The notes: generated from the letters alone by a model not told the origin. Positions 42,755-51,349 are shown, numbered from the stretch's first letter. The stretch: DNA of 64,000 bases from UBA1952 sp965246855 (GCA_965246855.1 CBDFFP010000008.1:29598-93597), one strand, 5' to 3'. Made by a program: numbers and translations.

Positions 42755-43396
42755 ATGACGAATTTCGTTCCCATTTTTCCGCTCCAAATCGTCCTCTATC
42801 CGGGCGAGCCGCTGAACCTGCACATTTTTGAGCCGCGTTACAAGCAACTGGTGCGCGACTGTCTTGCCGAAAAAAAGCTCTTTGGCATTCCGGCAGCGCG
42901 CGGAGAGCACCCACTGGAGCGCGGAACGCTGTTGGAGATAAAGGAAGTAGTGAAGGAATATCCCGATGGGCAAATGGATATCCGCACCGAAGGCGTCAGC
43001 GTGTTTGAGGTACTGACAATAGTGAAGGAAATCCCGGAAAAGCTGTACTCCGGCGCCATCGTGAGCCATCCCACCAACAACCTGGAACATTCGGCAGGCC
43101 GGGTGGGGGAGTCGATTTTTAAGGAAGTGGAACGGCTGTATTCGCTGATGCAGGTAGAAGAAAAGATGCCCCGCCGCAACGAGAAGTTGATGTCCTATGA
43201 AATTGCGCACCTCGTGGGCCTATCCTACGAACAGGAATACGAACTGCTGGGTATCTACGACGAAACGCAACGCCTGGAATACCTGCGCCGCCACCTGAAA
43301 GAAATTGCCCCACTCGTGCATCAACTGGAAACCATGAAAGCGCGCGTGAAACGCAACGGCCACTTCCGCGACCTCAAATGGGACGGGACGTTTTGA
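42755..43396 (+). CDS. LON-domain (Lon N-terminal-like) protein
   Basis: 213 aa with only the Lon substrate-binding PUA-like domain and no ATPase or protease part. Opening VPIFPLQIVLYPGEPLNLHIFEPRY (in pieces) and FGIP are family features; the C-terminal half is helical (RRNEKLMSYEIAHLVGLSYEQEYELL). Such stand-alone proteins are common; function is unknown. Start at 42755 follows a one-mismatch -7 element TATCTTGC by eight bases. Confidence 0.88.
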   Translation: MTNFVPIFPLQIVLYPGEPLNLHIFEPRYKQLVRDCLAEKKLFGIPAARGEHPLERGTLLEIKEVVKEYPDGQMDIRTEGVSVFEVLTIVKEIPEKLYSGAIVSHPTNNLEHSAGRVGESIFKEVERLYSLMQVEEKMPRRNEKLMSYEIAHLVGLSYEQEYELLGIYDETQRLEYLRRHLKEIAPLVHQLETMKARVKRNGHFRDLKWDGTF

Positions 43397-43410
43397 GTCC
43401 CCAAAAAAGG

Positions 43411-43512
43411 GTGTCATTCCGACGAAGGAGGAACTGCGAAGCACTCGCCGTAGGCCATCTCACAACAGATAGGCACAGCAAAAGCGAGATTCCTCCTTCG
43501 TCGGAATGACCC
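43411..43512. repeat. REP-like inverted repeat (copy 5)
   Basis: GTCATTCCGACGAAGGAGGAA … TTCCTCCTTCGTCGGAATGAC, perfect outer arms of 20 bp. Contains the insert CTGCGAAGCACTCGCCGTAGG as in copy 4. Confidence 0.88.
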
Positions 43513-43623
43513 GCAGTAAGCGTTTAGAAGATTGATCCTCGCCTTTCATTCTTCATTCAATTCTCCCAATTTCTCTTTAGACTTTTGTCTCGTCCGACTT
43601 TCTACTAAAAGCTTTCTACTGAA

Positions 43624-44388
43624 ATGTCCAACTTCCTTTGCATCGACGCCGGTAACACCCGCATCAAGACCGCACTCTACGCTTCCGGCGATTCCTCCAA
43701 ACCTCTTGCCGTTGATGTTTCGGAAGGCGACGCGCCTAACGATGATTTCCTTCGCCAGATGTTGGCCTTCGGCAAAATCCGGGGCGCTATTCTTTGCTCG
43801 GTGCGGACGAATACGGACGCCATTCAATCGATACTGGGAGAGTTGCGCATCAAGACGCTCGTGCTGGGGCCAAACACGCCTTCGCCCATCATCAACGCCT
43901 ATCGCTCGGCAGGCACGCTTGGACCCGACCGCTTTGCAATGGGCGTAGGAATTGCTACGCAGTTTCCCAACAGCAACTGCATTGCCATCGGCGCGGGTAC
44001 GTGCATCACCTACAACTTCGTGGCTTCCAACAACGCCTTTCGCGGTGGCGGCATCAGTCCGGGCGTAGCAATGCGGCTGCGGGCGATGCACGAGTTTACG
44101 GACAAGCTGCCCGAAGTGGCCCTTGCAGGCGACACGCCGCTTCTGCTGGGCTATGATACGGAGTCTTCCATGCGCAGTGGCGCACTGATAGGCGCAGCGG
44201 CAGAAATAGACGGGATGATTGCCCGCTACGAAACGCAGTTTGGGGGCGGGTTTAACGCCGTTTTGTGCGGCGGCGATGCCGAAGTGCTCCTGCCTCATGT
44301 GAAAAGCCGGATATTTGCCGACCCGTTTTTGTTGATGAAGGGGCTTCACAGAATCCTGAGCCATAATGCGCCGTACCTTTTTATTTAA
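43624..44388 (+). CDS. coaX: Type III pantothenate kinase
   Basis: Phosphorylates pantothenate, the first step of coenzyme A synthesis. 254 aa, ASKHA fold. Nucleotide-binding CIDAGNTRIK at the N-terminus, GPDRFAMGVGIA, AIGAGTCITYNFV and GGGISPGVAMRLRAMHEFTDKLP (in pieces) are the CoaX signatures; no P-loop, as expected for type III. Its stop overlaps the next start by 23 nt. Confidence 0.96.
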   Translation: MSNFLCIDAGNTRIKTALYASGDSSKPLAVDVSEGDAPNDDFLRQMLAFGKIRGAILCSVRTNTDAIQSILGELRIKTLVLGPNTPSPIINAYRSAGTLGPDRFAMGVGIATQFPNSNCIAIGAGTCITYNFVASNNAFRGGGISPGVAMRLRAMHEFTDKLPEVALAGDTPLLLGYDTESSMRSGALIGAAAEIDGMIARYETQFGGGFNAVLCGGDAEVLLPHVKSRIFADPFLLMKGLHRILSHNAPYLFI

Positions 44389-45655
44389 GATTGCCGGAAG
44401 TCTGACGTTTTTGTTGGCTGCCAACACCCTCGCGAAGGCGCAGGTTCTTTCCCTTCAGGAAAACATTCCCTACAGCCGCTACGGCATTGGCGAGATTCTA
44501 ACGGGAACTTCCGTTGCGCAGCGCGGCGCAGGCAGCGCATCCGCTGCCGTCAGTATGCCCTTTGCCATCAACACCGATAACCCGGCTTCCTACGCCGGCC
44601 TTAGCCTTACTACCTACGAGCTGGGCGCAACGGGCAGCCGCCGCGACATCATTTCCGACCTGCGCACCTCCACCACCGGCACGACTACGCTCAGCTATCT
44701 GCGCCTTGCCTTCCCGGTAGCCAAAAAGGTGGGCGTTGCCTTTGGCCTGCAACCCGTGAGCCGCACCTACTACCACCTCATCGACACGAGCAACTATTCC
44801 GGGCTGGGCCTGGCCGTGAATGAATACGTTGGCAAGGGCGGATTGAACCAGGCTTTCGTTGGCGCAGGCGGCGAATGGAAAGGCTTCCGCCTAGGCTTTA
44901 ATGTGGGATACACCTTTGGCACCTTCGTGAACAGCCGCTATCGCTACTTCCCGGAAACGGACAGCGCACGGACTTTTGGCGCAGAGTTTGACCGGCGCGT
45001 CGTAGTAGGTGGACTGGATTACAAGCTGGGCGCGCAATACACCACAAACCTCAAAGGCCTGCTGGGCATCCGCCTTGGCGCAACGGCTACTTTCCAGCAC
45101 AACCTGAACGCAGAACTGGACGAAATCTGGACTTCCTACCGCTATTCCAGTGTGGGGACATTGCGAGACACCGCACTGTACCGGCAAGGGGCTACCGGCA
45201 AGCTAACGCTGCCCATGAGCTTCACGCTGGGCGCACAGCTTTTCTATGCCAATCAGTGGGCCATAACCGCAGACTTCGCTTCTACGCAATGGAAGAATTA
45301 TCGCCTGCAGGGCGTTAAAGACTCCCTGGCTGATCAAAGCTGGCGCATCGCCGTGGGTGCGGAATACACGCCGAACAATGTGGTAACCGCCAAGTACCTC
45401 CAGCGCGTTACCTACCGGCTGGGCTTTGCCTACGCAACCGACCCATACTTTATCGGCGGCGCACAGCCCAACACCGTTATGGGAACCGCGGGCCTCAGCC
45501 TGCCATTCCGCCGCAGCACCGACCGCATTCATCTGGCGCTGGAATTTGGTCGTCGCTCGTCTTCGGCTGCCTTTAACCTGCGCGAAAACTTCACGCGCTT
45601 CTCGGTAGGCATCTCCCTGAACGACCGCTGGTTTGTGAAGCGTAGGTATGATTAG
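44366..45655 (+). CDS. Outer-membrane beta-barrel protein, unknown function
   Basis: 429 aa. Signal peptide LTFLLAANTLAKAQV, then a pattern of alternating amphipathic strands with PYSRYGIGEIL, RGAGSASAAVSMP, NPASYAGLS; this resembles FadL/PorV-type barrels found in many Bacteroidota. Overlaps coaX by 23 nt and precedes lptC, an arrangement that I recall in Chitinophagia genomes. It could serve envelope biogenesis, but no specific role is shown. Confidence 0.75.
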   Translation: MRRTFLFKIAGSLTFLLAANTLAKAQVLSLQENIPYSRYGIGEILTGTSVAQRGAGSASAAVSMPFAINTDNPASYAGLSLTTYELGATGSRRDIISDLRTSTTGTTTLSYLRLAFPVAKKVGVAFGLQPVSRTYYHLIDTSNYSGLGLAVNEYVGKGGLNQAFVGAGGEWKGFRLGFNVGYTFGTFVNSRYRYFPETDSARTFGAEFDRRVVVGGLDYKLGAQYTTNLKGLLGIRLGATATFQHNLNAELDEIWTSYRYSSVGTLRDTALYRQGATGKLTLPMSFTLGAQLFYANQWAITADFASTQWKNYRLQGVKDSLADQSWRIAVGAEYTPNNVVTAKYLQRVTYRLGFAYATDPYFIGGAQPNTVMGTAGLSLPFRRSTDRIHLALEFGRRSSSAAFNLRENFTRFSVGISLNDRWFVKRRYD

Positions 45656-45790
45656 GGAACAGGGAACAGGGAATAGGAAATAGGTACTAGGGAATAATGA
45701 GTAGGAAAAGCCGTAGAAACAACCATATCGCCGCAGCACTTTCGCCCCTTCGGGGCTATTTCCTGTTCCCTGTTCCCTATTCCCTATTTC
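45655..45790. repeat. GGGAACAGGGAACAGG inverted repeat overlapping the lptC start
   Basis: Left arm 45655-45683 and right arm 45756-45790 share AGGGAACAGGGAACAGG and AGGAAATAG in inverse orientation, with a 4-nt indel. The right arm lies inside the lptC coding region and encodes part of its signal peptide. Confidence 0.75.
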
Positions 45791-46311
45791 TTCTCCTCCT
45801 CTTTTCCTGTGGCAACCGCATGGAAGATATCAATGCCTTGTCGGAAAAGGGGCTGGGAAAGGCAGAAACGGCGCGCGATGTAACCATCATCTACAGCGAT
45901 GGCGGGAAGGTGGAAGCGGAACTGTACGCGAAGGAATTTGTGCGGATGGAGAAAGGCCGCCCGCCTTATACCGATGCCCGCAACGGCGTGCGCATCCTGA
46001 TGTTTGACTCCCTGCTGAAAGTAAAGACCACGGTCACCTCCCGCTATGCCCGTTGGTACGACACGAAAGGAAACGTCCTGCTCCGCGACAGTGTGCGCGT
46101 GAAGAATGAAAAAGGAGAAACGCTCCTGACGGAAGAGCTTATCTGGAACGAGGCGGAAAAGAAATTCTTTACCGAGAAGCCCGTGCAGATAAACACCGCT
46201 ACCCAAACGCTCTCCGGGCAAGGTCTTGAAGCCGACCAAACTTTCTCTAACTACCGCATTGTGCAGTTGCGCGGCGTGGTACGGGTAGATAAAGGGCAAG
46301 TGCCGAAGTAG
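45697..46311 (+). CDS. lptC: LPS export periplasmic protein LptC
   Basis: Bridges LptFG and LptA in lipopolysaccharide transport. 204 aa. Long N-region MSRKSRRNNH, hydrophobic core FPVPYSLFLLLL and lipobox LFSC (Cys38), so a lipoprotein as in other Bacteroidota LptC. The LptC beta-jellyroll follows: ARDVTIIYSDGGKVEAELYA, NGVRILMFDSLLKVKTTVTSRYA, WNEAEKKFFTEKPVQI and LSGQGLEAD (pieces). The hydrophobic core is supplied by an intergenic-type repeat. Array D follows 14 nt downstream. Confidence 0.85.
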   Translation: MSRKSRRNNHIAAALSPLRGYFLFPVPYSLFLLLLFSCGNRMEDINALSEKGLGKAETARDVTIIYSDGGKVEAELYAKEFVRMEKGRPPYTDARNGVRILMFDSLLKVKTTVTSRYARWYDTKGNVLLRDSVRVKNEKGETLLTEELIWNEAEKKFFTEKPVQINTATQTLSGQGLEADQTFSNYRIVQLRGVVRVDKGQVPK

Positions 46312-46324
46312 AGAATAATACTGT

Positions 46325-46514
46325 CTTCCATACGGAACTGCACTATATTCCATGTGGAAGAACGCTTTCTTCCACATGGAAGAACACCTCCTTCCATATG
46401 GAAAAACACTCGCTTCCATACGGAAGAACACTCTCTTCCACATGGAAAAACATCTCCTTCCGTACGGAAGAACACCATATTCCATACGGAACCACATCCG
46501 CTTCCATACGGAAG
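46325..46514. repeat. Tandem array D: nine 22-bp units, TTCCRYRYGGAA core
   Basis: Nine units start every 22 bp from 46326 to 46502. The 12-bp core TTCCATACGGAA varies only by transitions (TTCCATATGGAA, TTCCACATGGAA, TTCCGTACGGAA, TTCCATGTGGAA); spacers are A/C/T-rich (AACACTCGC type). Lies between lptC and the unknown gene at 46572. Confidence 0.95.
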
Positions 46515-46571
46515 TGATTGTTTTATTCCTTACTTTTGTTACTGGATACTGTTTTCAAACCCTTTTTTCCT

Positions 46572-47249
46572 ATGATTATCAGGCAAAACGCAGACAAGTA
46601 TTTCCTGAAAGGCAGTCCTGCAAACAAAACGATGTTTGGTGGGCACGTTATTGAGTGTATTACGGCCAACAGCGCGCAGTTCCCGAACCTGCCGTATGCG
46701 CTCCCGGCAATGAAATTGGCTAATAACCTTTTGATGACCACGGCTGCCGATGCCAAAAGTGGCGACCGCACCCGCATTGCCGCGCGCAACAGCGCCGAAA
46801 AAGCCTGGAACACCATTTGGCGGAAAACAGCAGATTACGTGAGCTTCCTGGCTGCCGGCAATGCGATAATTATTGCTAACGCAGGCTTCACGCCTACCAG
46901 CGGCCAAAGCACCCGGAAGGGTAAACCGGACGATGCCGTGCTGGACACGATGACCCAGCAGGAGGGCGGCATGGCGAAAGTGACCGTGAAGCATCCCGGC
47001 GCGGGCAGGGTGGCGGCCTATCTGTATCTGGCCCTTCCCGATGATATGCAAACGGCCATGGCTGCCGATGGAACCATAACCATCACGACGGCTCACGGAG
47101 AGGAACTGCTCCTGAAATGCGCCACGCACACCACCACCACGATAGGTGGCCTGAAAGGAAGCAAGCGGATGAAGATGCTGGTGCAGCCGGTGAACAACAA
47201 GGGCGCGGGCGGAACTTCCAGCCCTAAAGGCTTTACGCCGCAACCGTAG
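46572..47249 (+). CDS. Protein of unknown function
   Basis: 225 aa, no signal peptide. The N-terminal half is Ala/Asn-rich and helical (IAARNSAEKAWNTIWRKTADYVSFLAAGN); the C-terminal half is beta-rich (AKVTVKHPGAGRVAAYLYLALPDD…GTITITTAHGEELLLK), compatible with a fibronectin-like or immunoglobulin-like domain, with a low-complexity end. I do not recognise the family. Start at 46572 is the first Met after array D. Confidence 0.6.
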   Translation: MIIRQNADKYFLKGSPANKTMFGGHVIECITANSAQFPNLPYALPAMKLANNLLMTTAADAKSGDRTRIAARNSAEKAWNTIWRKTADYVSFLAAGNAIIIANAGFTPTSGQSTRKGKPDDAVLDTMTQQEGGMAKVTVKHPGAGRVAAYLYLALPDDMQTAMAADGTITITTAHGEELLLKCATHTTTTIGGLKGSKRMKMLVQPVNNKGAGGTSSPKGFTPQP

Positions 47250-47253
47250 AAGG

Positions 47254-47398
47254 AGTGAGGAGTGTAATCCGTTTGTCATTCCGACGCAGGAGGAATCTCA
47301 CAGCAGAAAAGACACAGCACGTGAGGCACAGCAGACTGGGAACAGCACGAGTGAGATTCCTCCTTCGTCGGAATGACAAACGGATTACACTCCTCACT
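47254..47398. repeat. REP-like inverted repeat (copy 6), long arms
   Basis: GTGAGGAGTGTAATCCGTTT and GTCATTCCGACG pair perfectly with CGTCGGAATGAC and AAACGGATTACACTCCTCAC, giving ~32-bp outer arms. Confidence 0.9.
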
Positions 47399-47433
47399 CC
47401 TCACTCCTGTTATAACTTATCGCTCCCGGCTTT

Positions 47434-47441
47434 TACTTTTG
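47434..47441 (+). promoter_or_regulatory. -7 element of the S46 peptidase gene
   Basis: TACTTTTG (perfect), 32 nt before ATG at 47474. Confidence 0.6.
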
Positions 47442-47473
47442 CGCCCACCGGTAAAACACCGTTTTCTCTCTTC

Positions 47474-49645
47474 ATGAAGAAACTTCTTCTTTCCCTTCTC
47501 GCCGCAACGGCGCTTTTCTCACAGACGGCCCGCGCAGACGAAGGCATGTGGCTGCCGCAGCTCATCGGCAAAAACTATGAGGACATGAAACGCCTCGGCC
47601 TGAAGCTGACGGCGGACGATATCTACAACATCAATCAGGCTTCCCTCAAGGACGCCATCGTGCAGTTCGGCGGCGGCTGCACGGCGGAGATGGTTTCTTC
47701 CTCCGGCCTGCTCATCACTAATCACCACTGCGGCTACGACGCGATTGCAACCTTGAGCAGCGTGGAGAAGAACTATCTGGACAACGGCTTCTGGGCAAAA
47801 AGCAAAGCCGAAGAGCTTCCGGCGCAGGGCATCACGGTGATTTATTTGCAGGAAGTGGTGGACGTTACGCCGGAGATTATGGCCGCCGTGCGGGGAAACA
47901 ACGCCGGGCCGGAATGGAACAAGAAGTATGACGCGGCGCGGAAGAAGATTGAAGAGCGCGCAGCCAATGGCGGCAAGCTGGTGGCGAATGTGAAGGAATA
48001 CTTCAACGGCAATCAATACCTCTTGCTTACCTACAAGAAGTACACCGATGTGCGCCTCGTGGGCACGCCGCCCAAGAGCCTCGGCAAGTTTGGCGGCGAT
48101 ATAGACAACTGGATGTGGCCGCGCCACACGGCGGACTTCTCCATGTTCCGCGTGTATGCCAATGCCGACAACGAGCCTGCGGATTACAACGCGTCTAACG
48201 TGCCTTACAAGCCTAAAAAGTATTTGCCGGTTTCTGCCAAAGGCGTGGGAGAAGGCGATTACGCCATGATTATGGGTTATCCGGGAAGGACAGACCGCTA
48301 CCTGACGTCTTATGGCGTGTCGCTGGCGACGAACGTAACCTCCCCAGCTACGGTGAAGATTCGCACCGAGCGCCTGGCGACGTTGAAGAAGTATATGGAC
48401 GCTGACAAGACGGTGTATCTCCAACAGACGTCTGGTTATCAGCGCATCTCTAATTACTGGAAGTATTTTATCGGGCAGACGGAGCAACTGAAACGCCTGG
48501 ATATTGAAGGGCAGAAGAAGAAGGAAGAGCAGCAGTTTACGCGCTGGGCATCTTCCTCCAAAGACAACAAGAAGTATGCTTCGCTGATGTCGGACTTTGC
48601 GGGTGTTTATGCCAGTTACAAGCCGGTGGCGAAGACGGCTACGTACTACGCCGAAGCTTTCCGCGCGCCAGTACTTTCCCGTCTTGCTTCTGCCACGTAT
48701 CCACTCTATACCTACCTGGATAAAGGTGGAAACAACGCGGACTCTTTAAAGAAATACACCGATGCCGTGCGCACCGCGCGCAAGACCTTGATGAAGGAAT
48801 ATGAGCCTGCGCTGGACAAGGAGATGTTTGCCCGCATGAACCTGATGTACTACAAAGACGTGACGCCGGAGCAGCTTCCCGACATCTACGCCCGTGTGGT
48901 AATGAAGCAGTTTGGCGACAACAATGATTGGATGGGAACCATGACACGCTACTCGGAGTATGTGATGCAGAACACAAGCCTCCTGAACGACTCGCGCTTT
49001 GACGCCCTGATGAACGCGCCGACGGCAGAAGCCCTGCGCACCGACGCGGCAACGGACTATGCCTATTCTTTCATCCGCAGCTACGAGAAATGGGTAAAGC
49101 CCCGCGCCGAGGCTTTCGCCTACGACAAGAAAGACCTGAGCATGTACTACACCAAGGCCACGATGAAGATGCAGCCCACCCGTGCCTTCTATCCCGATGC
49201 CAACAGCACCATGCGTGTGAGCTATGGCAGTGTAAAAGCCTACGAACCGCAGGACGGCGTTTTCTACAAATACTACACGACGGGCGAAGGCCTGCGCGCC
49301 AAATACAAAGCAGGCGATGCGGACTTCGACCTGCCAAAAGAAATGGTGCGCCTCCTCGATAAGAAAGACTTTGGTCGCTGGGCAAACAAAGACGGCGAAC
49401 TGGTTTCCTGCTTTATTACCAACAACGACATTACGGGCGGCAACTCCGGCTCTCCGGTTATCAATGCCAATGGCGAATGGATCGGCGCGGCCTTTGACGG
49501 CAACTGGGAAGCGATGAGCGGCGACATTGCCTTTGACAAGAAATACAAGCGCACGATTGTAGCCGACGCCCGCTACATCCTCTTCATCATTGACAAGCTG
49601 GGCAAAGCGCAGAATCTGATTGAGGAGATGGACGTTAGGTATTGA
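47474..49645 (+). CDS. S46 family dipeptidyl-peptidase (DPP7-like)
   Basis: Periplasmic serine exopeptidase releasing dipeptides from peptides, used by Bacteroidota to feed on protein. 723 aa. Signal peptide LLSLLAATALFSQTARA; catalytic H85 in NHHCGYD, D221 in RHTADFSMF and S658 in TGGNSGSPV. Eighteen residues after the serine is Gly (AFDGNW); as I recall, this is Gly in DPP7 (hydrophobic preference) and Arg in DPP11 (acidic preference). Start at 47474 follows a perfect -7 element. Confidence 0.93.
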   Translation: MKKLLLSLLAATALFSQTARADEGMWLPQLIGKNYEDMKRLGLKLTADDIYNINQASLKDAIVQFGGGCTAEMVSSSGLLITNHHCGYDAIATLSSVEKNYLDNGFWAKSKAEELPAQGITVIYLQEVVDVTPEIMAAVRGNNAGPEWNKKYDAARKKIEERAANGGKLVANVKEYFNGNQYLLLTYKKYTDVRLVGTPPKSLGKFGGDIDNWMWPRHTADFSMFRVYANADNEPADYNASNVPYKPKKYLPVSAKGVGEGDYAMIMGYPGRTDRYLTSYGVSLATNVTSPATVKIRTERLATLKKYMDADKTVYLQQTSGYQRISNYWKYFIGQTEQLKRLDIEGQKKKEEQQFTRWASSSKDNKKYASLMSDFAGVYASYKPVAKTATYYAEAFRAPVLSRLASATYPLYTYLDKGGNNADSLKKYTDAVRTARKTLMKEYEPALDKEMFARMNLMYYKDVTPEQLPDIYARVVMKQFGDNNDWMGTMTRYSEYVMQNTSLLNDSRFDALMNAPTAEALRTDAATDYAYSFIRSYEKWVKPRAEAFAYDKKDLSMYYTKATMKMQPTRAFYPDANSTMRVSYGSVKAYEPQDGVFYKYYTTGEGLRAKYKAGDADFDLPKEMVRLLDKKDFGRWANKDGELVSCFITNNDITGGNSGSPVINANGEWIGAAFDGNWEAMSGDIAFDKKYKRTIVADARYILFIIDKLGKAQNLIEEMDVRY

Positions 49646-49679
49646 GGAGTGAGGGATAAGGAGTGAGAGGCGAGAAACA

Positions 49680-49718
49680 AAAACCCCCCGTTTCGTTCCA
49701 AACGAGACGGGGGGTTCC
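49680..49718 (+). terminator. Terminator of the S46 peptidase gene
   Basis: AACCCCCCGTTTCGT / ACGAGACGGGGGGTT hairpin. Little T-run after it on the plus strand. Confidence 0.7.
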
Positions 49719-49735
49719 TGTTTAGAGAAGCGCCT

Positions 49736-49843
49736 ACATCTTGTGTGTCATTCCGACATCTTGTGTGTCATTCCGACGAAGGAGGAATCTCACAGCAGGT
49801 GAGTTCTAACGCGAGCGAGATTCCTCTTGCGTCGGAATGACCT
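49736..49843. repeat. REP-like inverted repeat (copy 7) with a duplicated 20-bp edge
   Basis: ACATCTTGTGTGTCATTCCG occurs twice in tandem (49736 and 49756), then GACGAAGGAGGAATCTC … GAGATTCCTCTTGCGTCGG closes the hairpin. Confidence 0.88.
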
Positions 49844-49855
49844 GCCTTTTAGGAA

Positions 49856-50836
49856 TCAAGAAACCGCTTTTTCCTTCGGCCTCACAATCATCCACAACGC
49901 CACCGCGCCAAGTGTAGCCGCGCCCAGCATCTTGGCTTGCCGGGCTTTGGAAGGCACACCCTTTTTCTCCTGAATGCGCATGTCATGCGCCACCGGGCCG
50001 AGGGTATTTCCGGCGCTTTTCTCGGTAGGCGTTCCTTTCTTCTTGGCGAAGCGCATCATGCTGCCCATGATATTGCGTGTGAGAGACGGAAACAGCGTAT
50101 AAGCCGTTTTGGCAAACACCGCCGACCAGTCGGGGTAAGTAGCGTTCACCGGATTTTCGGCGACGGATACCATAGAAGCGGCCAGCTTATTCGGGTCAAA
50201 AGCGGGTGGGGGCGTGGTCAGCTCTACGCCCAAATAATTAGCGGCGTGCTTGATGCCCGGCGTGCTTTGAAAGCCCGGATACAAGGCGCAGATATGAATG
50301 TTGGGAAACTTCGCCACCTCGCCCTGAAGGGCTTCCACCATGCCGCGCAGGCCATATTTAGAAGCCGTGTAAGCCGCGCCATATGGAGCCGCCACCCAGC
50401 CGCCAATGGATATGTTGTTGATAAGAATCCCCGCCTTTTGCGCCTTGAAGATGGGCAGCACCGCGTGTGCGCCGTGGAGATAGCCCAGCAGGTTGGTTCC
50501 AATCACGCCGTCAATCACTTCGGCGGGCGTTTCGTCTAATGCTCCCAGCGCCAGCACACCTGCATTGTTCACCCACACGTCTATGCGCCCGTTGTGTTGC
50601 AAGGCTTGTTCCGCGAGGCGCTGTACGTCTTCGGCTTTCGCCATGTCGGTCTGGATGGAAAGAACTTTTGCGCCCAGCGCCTCGCATTCCTGCGCAATGC
50701 TTTGGAGCGCTTCCGCCCCGCGCGCGGCAAGGGCAAGGTTTGCGCCTTTGCGGGCAAAGGCAAGGGCCGCGGCGCGGCCTACGCCACTAGATGCGCCGGT
50801 GATGACAACGGTTTTCTGGGAGAGGGATCTTTGCAT
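49856..50836 (-). CDS. Short-chain dehydrogenase/reductase
   Basis: NAD(P)-dependent SDR. 326 aa. Cofactor motif TGASSGVG, VNNAGVLALGAL, catalytic Ser/Tyr/Lys in NNISIGGW and YTASKYGL. A ~70-residue C-terminal extension contains a basic segment and a terminal hydrophobic stretch (GAATLGAVALWMIV), suggesting membrane attachment. Start at 50836 (MQRSLSQK) precedes the Rossmann strand; 50878 is possible but unneeded. Substrate unknown. Confidence 0.88.
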   Translation of the reverse strand: MQRSLSQKTVVITGASSGVGRAAALAFARKGANLALAARGAEALQSIAQECEALGAKVLSIQTDMAKAEDVQRLAEQALQHNGRIDVWVNNAGVLALGALDETPAEVIDGVIGTNLLGYLHGAHAVLPIFKAQKAGILINNISIGGWVAAPYGAAYTASKYGLRGMVEALQGEVAKFPNIHICALYPGFQSTPGIKHAANYLGVELTTPPPAFDPNKLAASMVSVAENPVNATYPDWSAVFAKTAYTLFPSLTRNIMGSMMRFAKKKGTPTEKSAGNTLGPVAHDMRIQEKKGVPSKARQAKMLGAATLGAVALWMIVRPKEKAVS

Positions 50837-50891
50837 GAAACGGGCCGTTTCAAAAGCCGGGCCAGAAAGTGCCATCACAACTTATCAGGGC

Positions 50892-50972
50892 TGTCATTCC
50901 GACGAAGGAGGAATCTCGCCAATCAACTGTACCAATTGTATCCATGCAGATCCCTCCTTCGTCGGGATGACG
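50892..50972. repeat. REP-like inverted repeat (copy 8)
   Basis: GTCATTCCGACGAAGGAGGA … TCCCTCCTTCGTCGGGATGAC. Confidence 0.85.
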
Positions 50973-50997
50973 GAAGCGTATTGAACGGCCACTCCCT

Positions 50998-51309
50998 TTA
51001 TCGCAACTTAGACACCCGCACGCCGCTACGCACAAACACAATGCTATCCGCAAGCTGGTTATAGCAATCATCTTCTTCAAAGCGCATACAGCCGCGACTT
51101 ACAGCTTCCACACCCAGCTTTTTTACCTTCTCGAGCGTTTTTGCGTCCGGCCCGGCAATGCCGTAGAAGTAGTATTTCAGCTGGTTTTGAAAAGCATCCT
51201 GCACGGCGGCGCGGCGGGCACTGTCGCAGGCGCGGGAGGGGTTTTGGGCGGGTGCATTTCCAGCGAAGAAGGAAAGGAAAAGCAGGAAGGAAAAGGCGCG
51301 AAGCGACAT
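50998..51309 (-). CDS. Small secreted protein, unknown function
   Basis: 103 aa. Signal peptide AFSFLLFLSFFAGNAPAQ; the mature part has four cysteines (ACDSARR, RGCMRFEEDDCYNQ) and a helical middle. The ending FVRSGVRVSKLR is basic. No family recognised. Confidence 0.6.
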   Translation of the reverse strand: MSLRAFSFLLFLSFFAGNAPAQNPSRACDSARRAAVQDAFQNQLKYYFYGIAGPDAKTLEKVKKLGVEAVSRGCMRFEEDDCYNQLADSIVFVRSGVRVSKLR

Positions 51310-51318
51310 GAGAAGAAA

Positions 51319-51349
51319 GAAAAAGTCCGGCCCAAGAGACCGGACTTTG
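51319..51349 (-). terminator. Terminator downstream of the HtrA gene (or upstream hairpin of the small gene)
   Basis: Minus strand AAAGTCCGGTC / GGCCGGACTTTTT with T-run. Confidence 0.65.

Noticed and set aside
45784..46497. 237-aa minus-strand frame across array D and opposite lptC
   Set aside because: It is antisense to a well-supported gene and built from repeat units (MEYGVLPYGRR type).
14536..46514. Arrays as CRISPR
   Set aside because: Spacers are only 7-10 nt and related to each other; no cas genes; repeats are too short.
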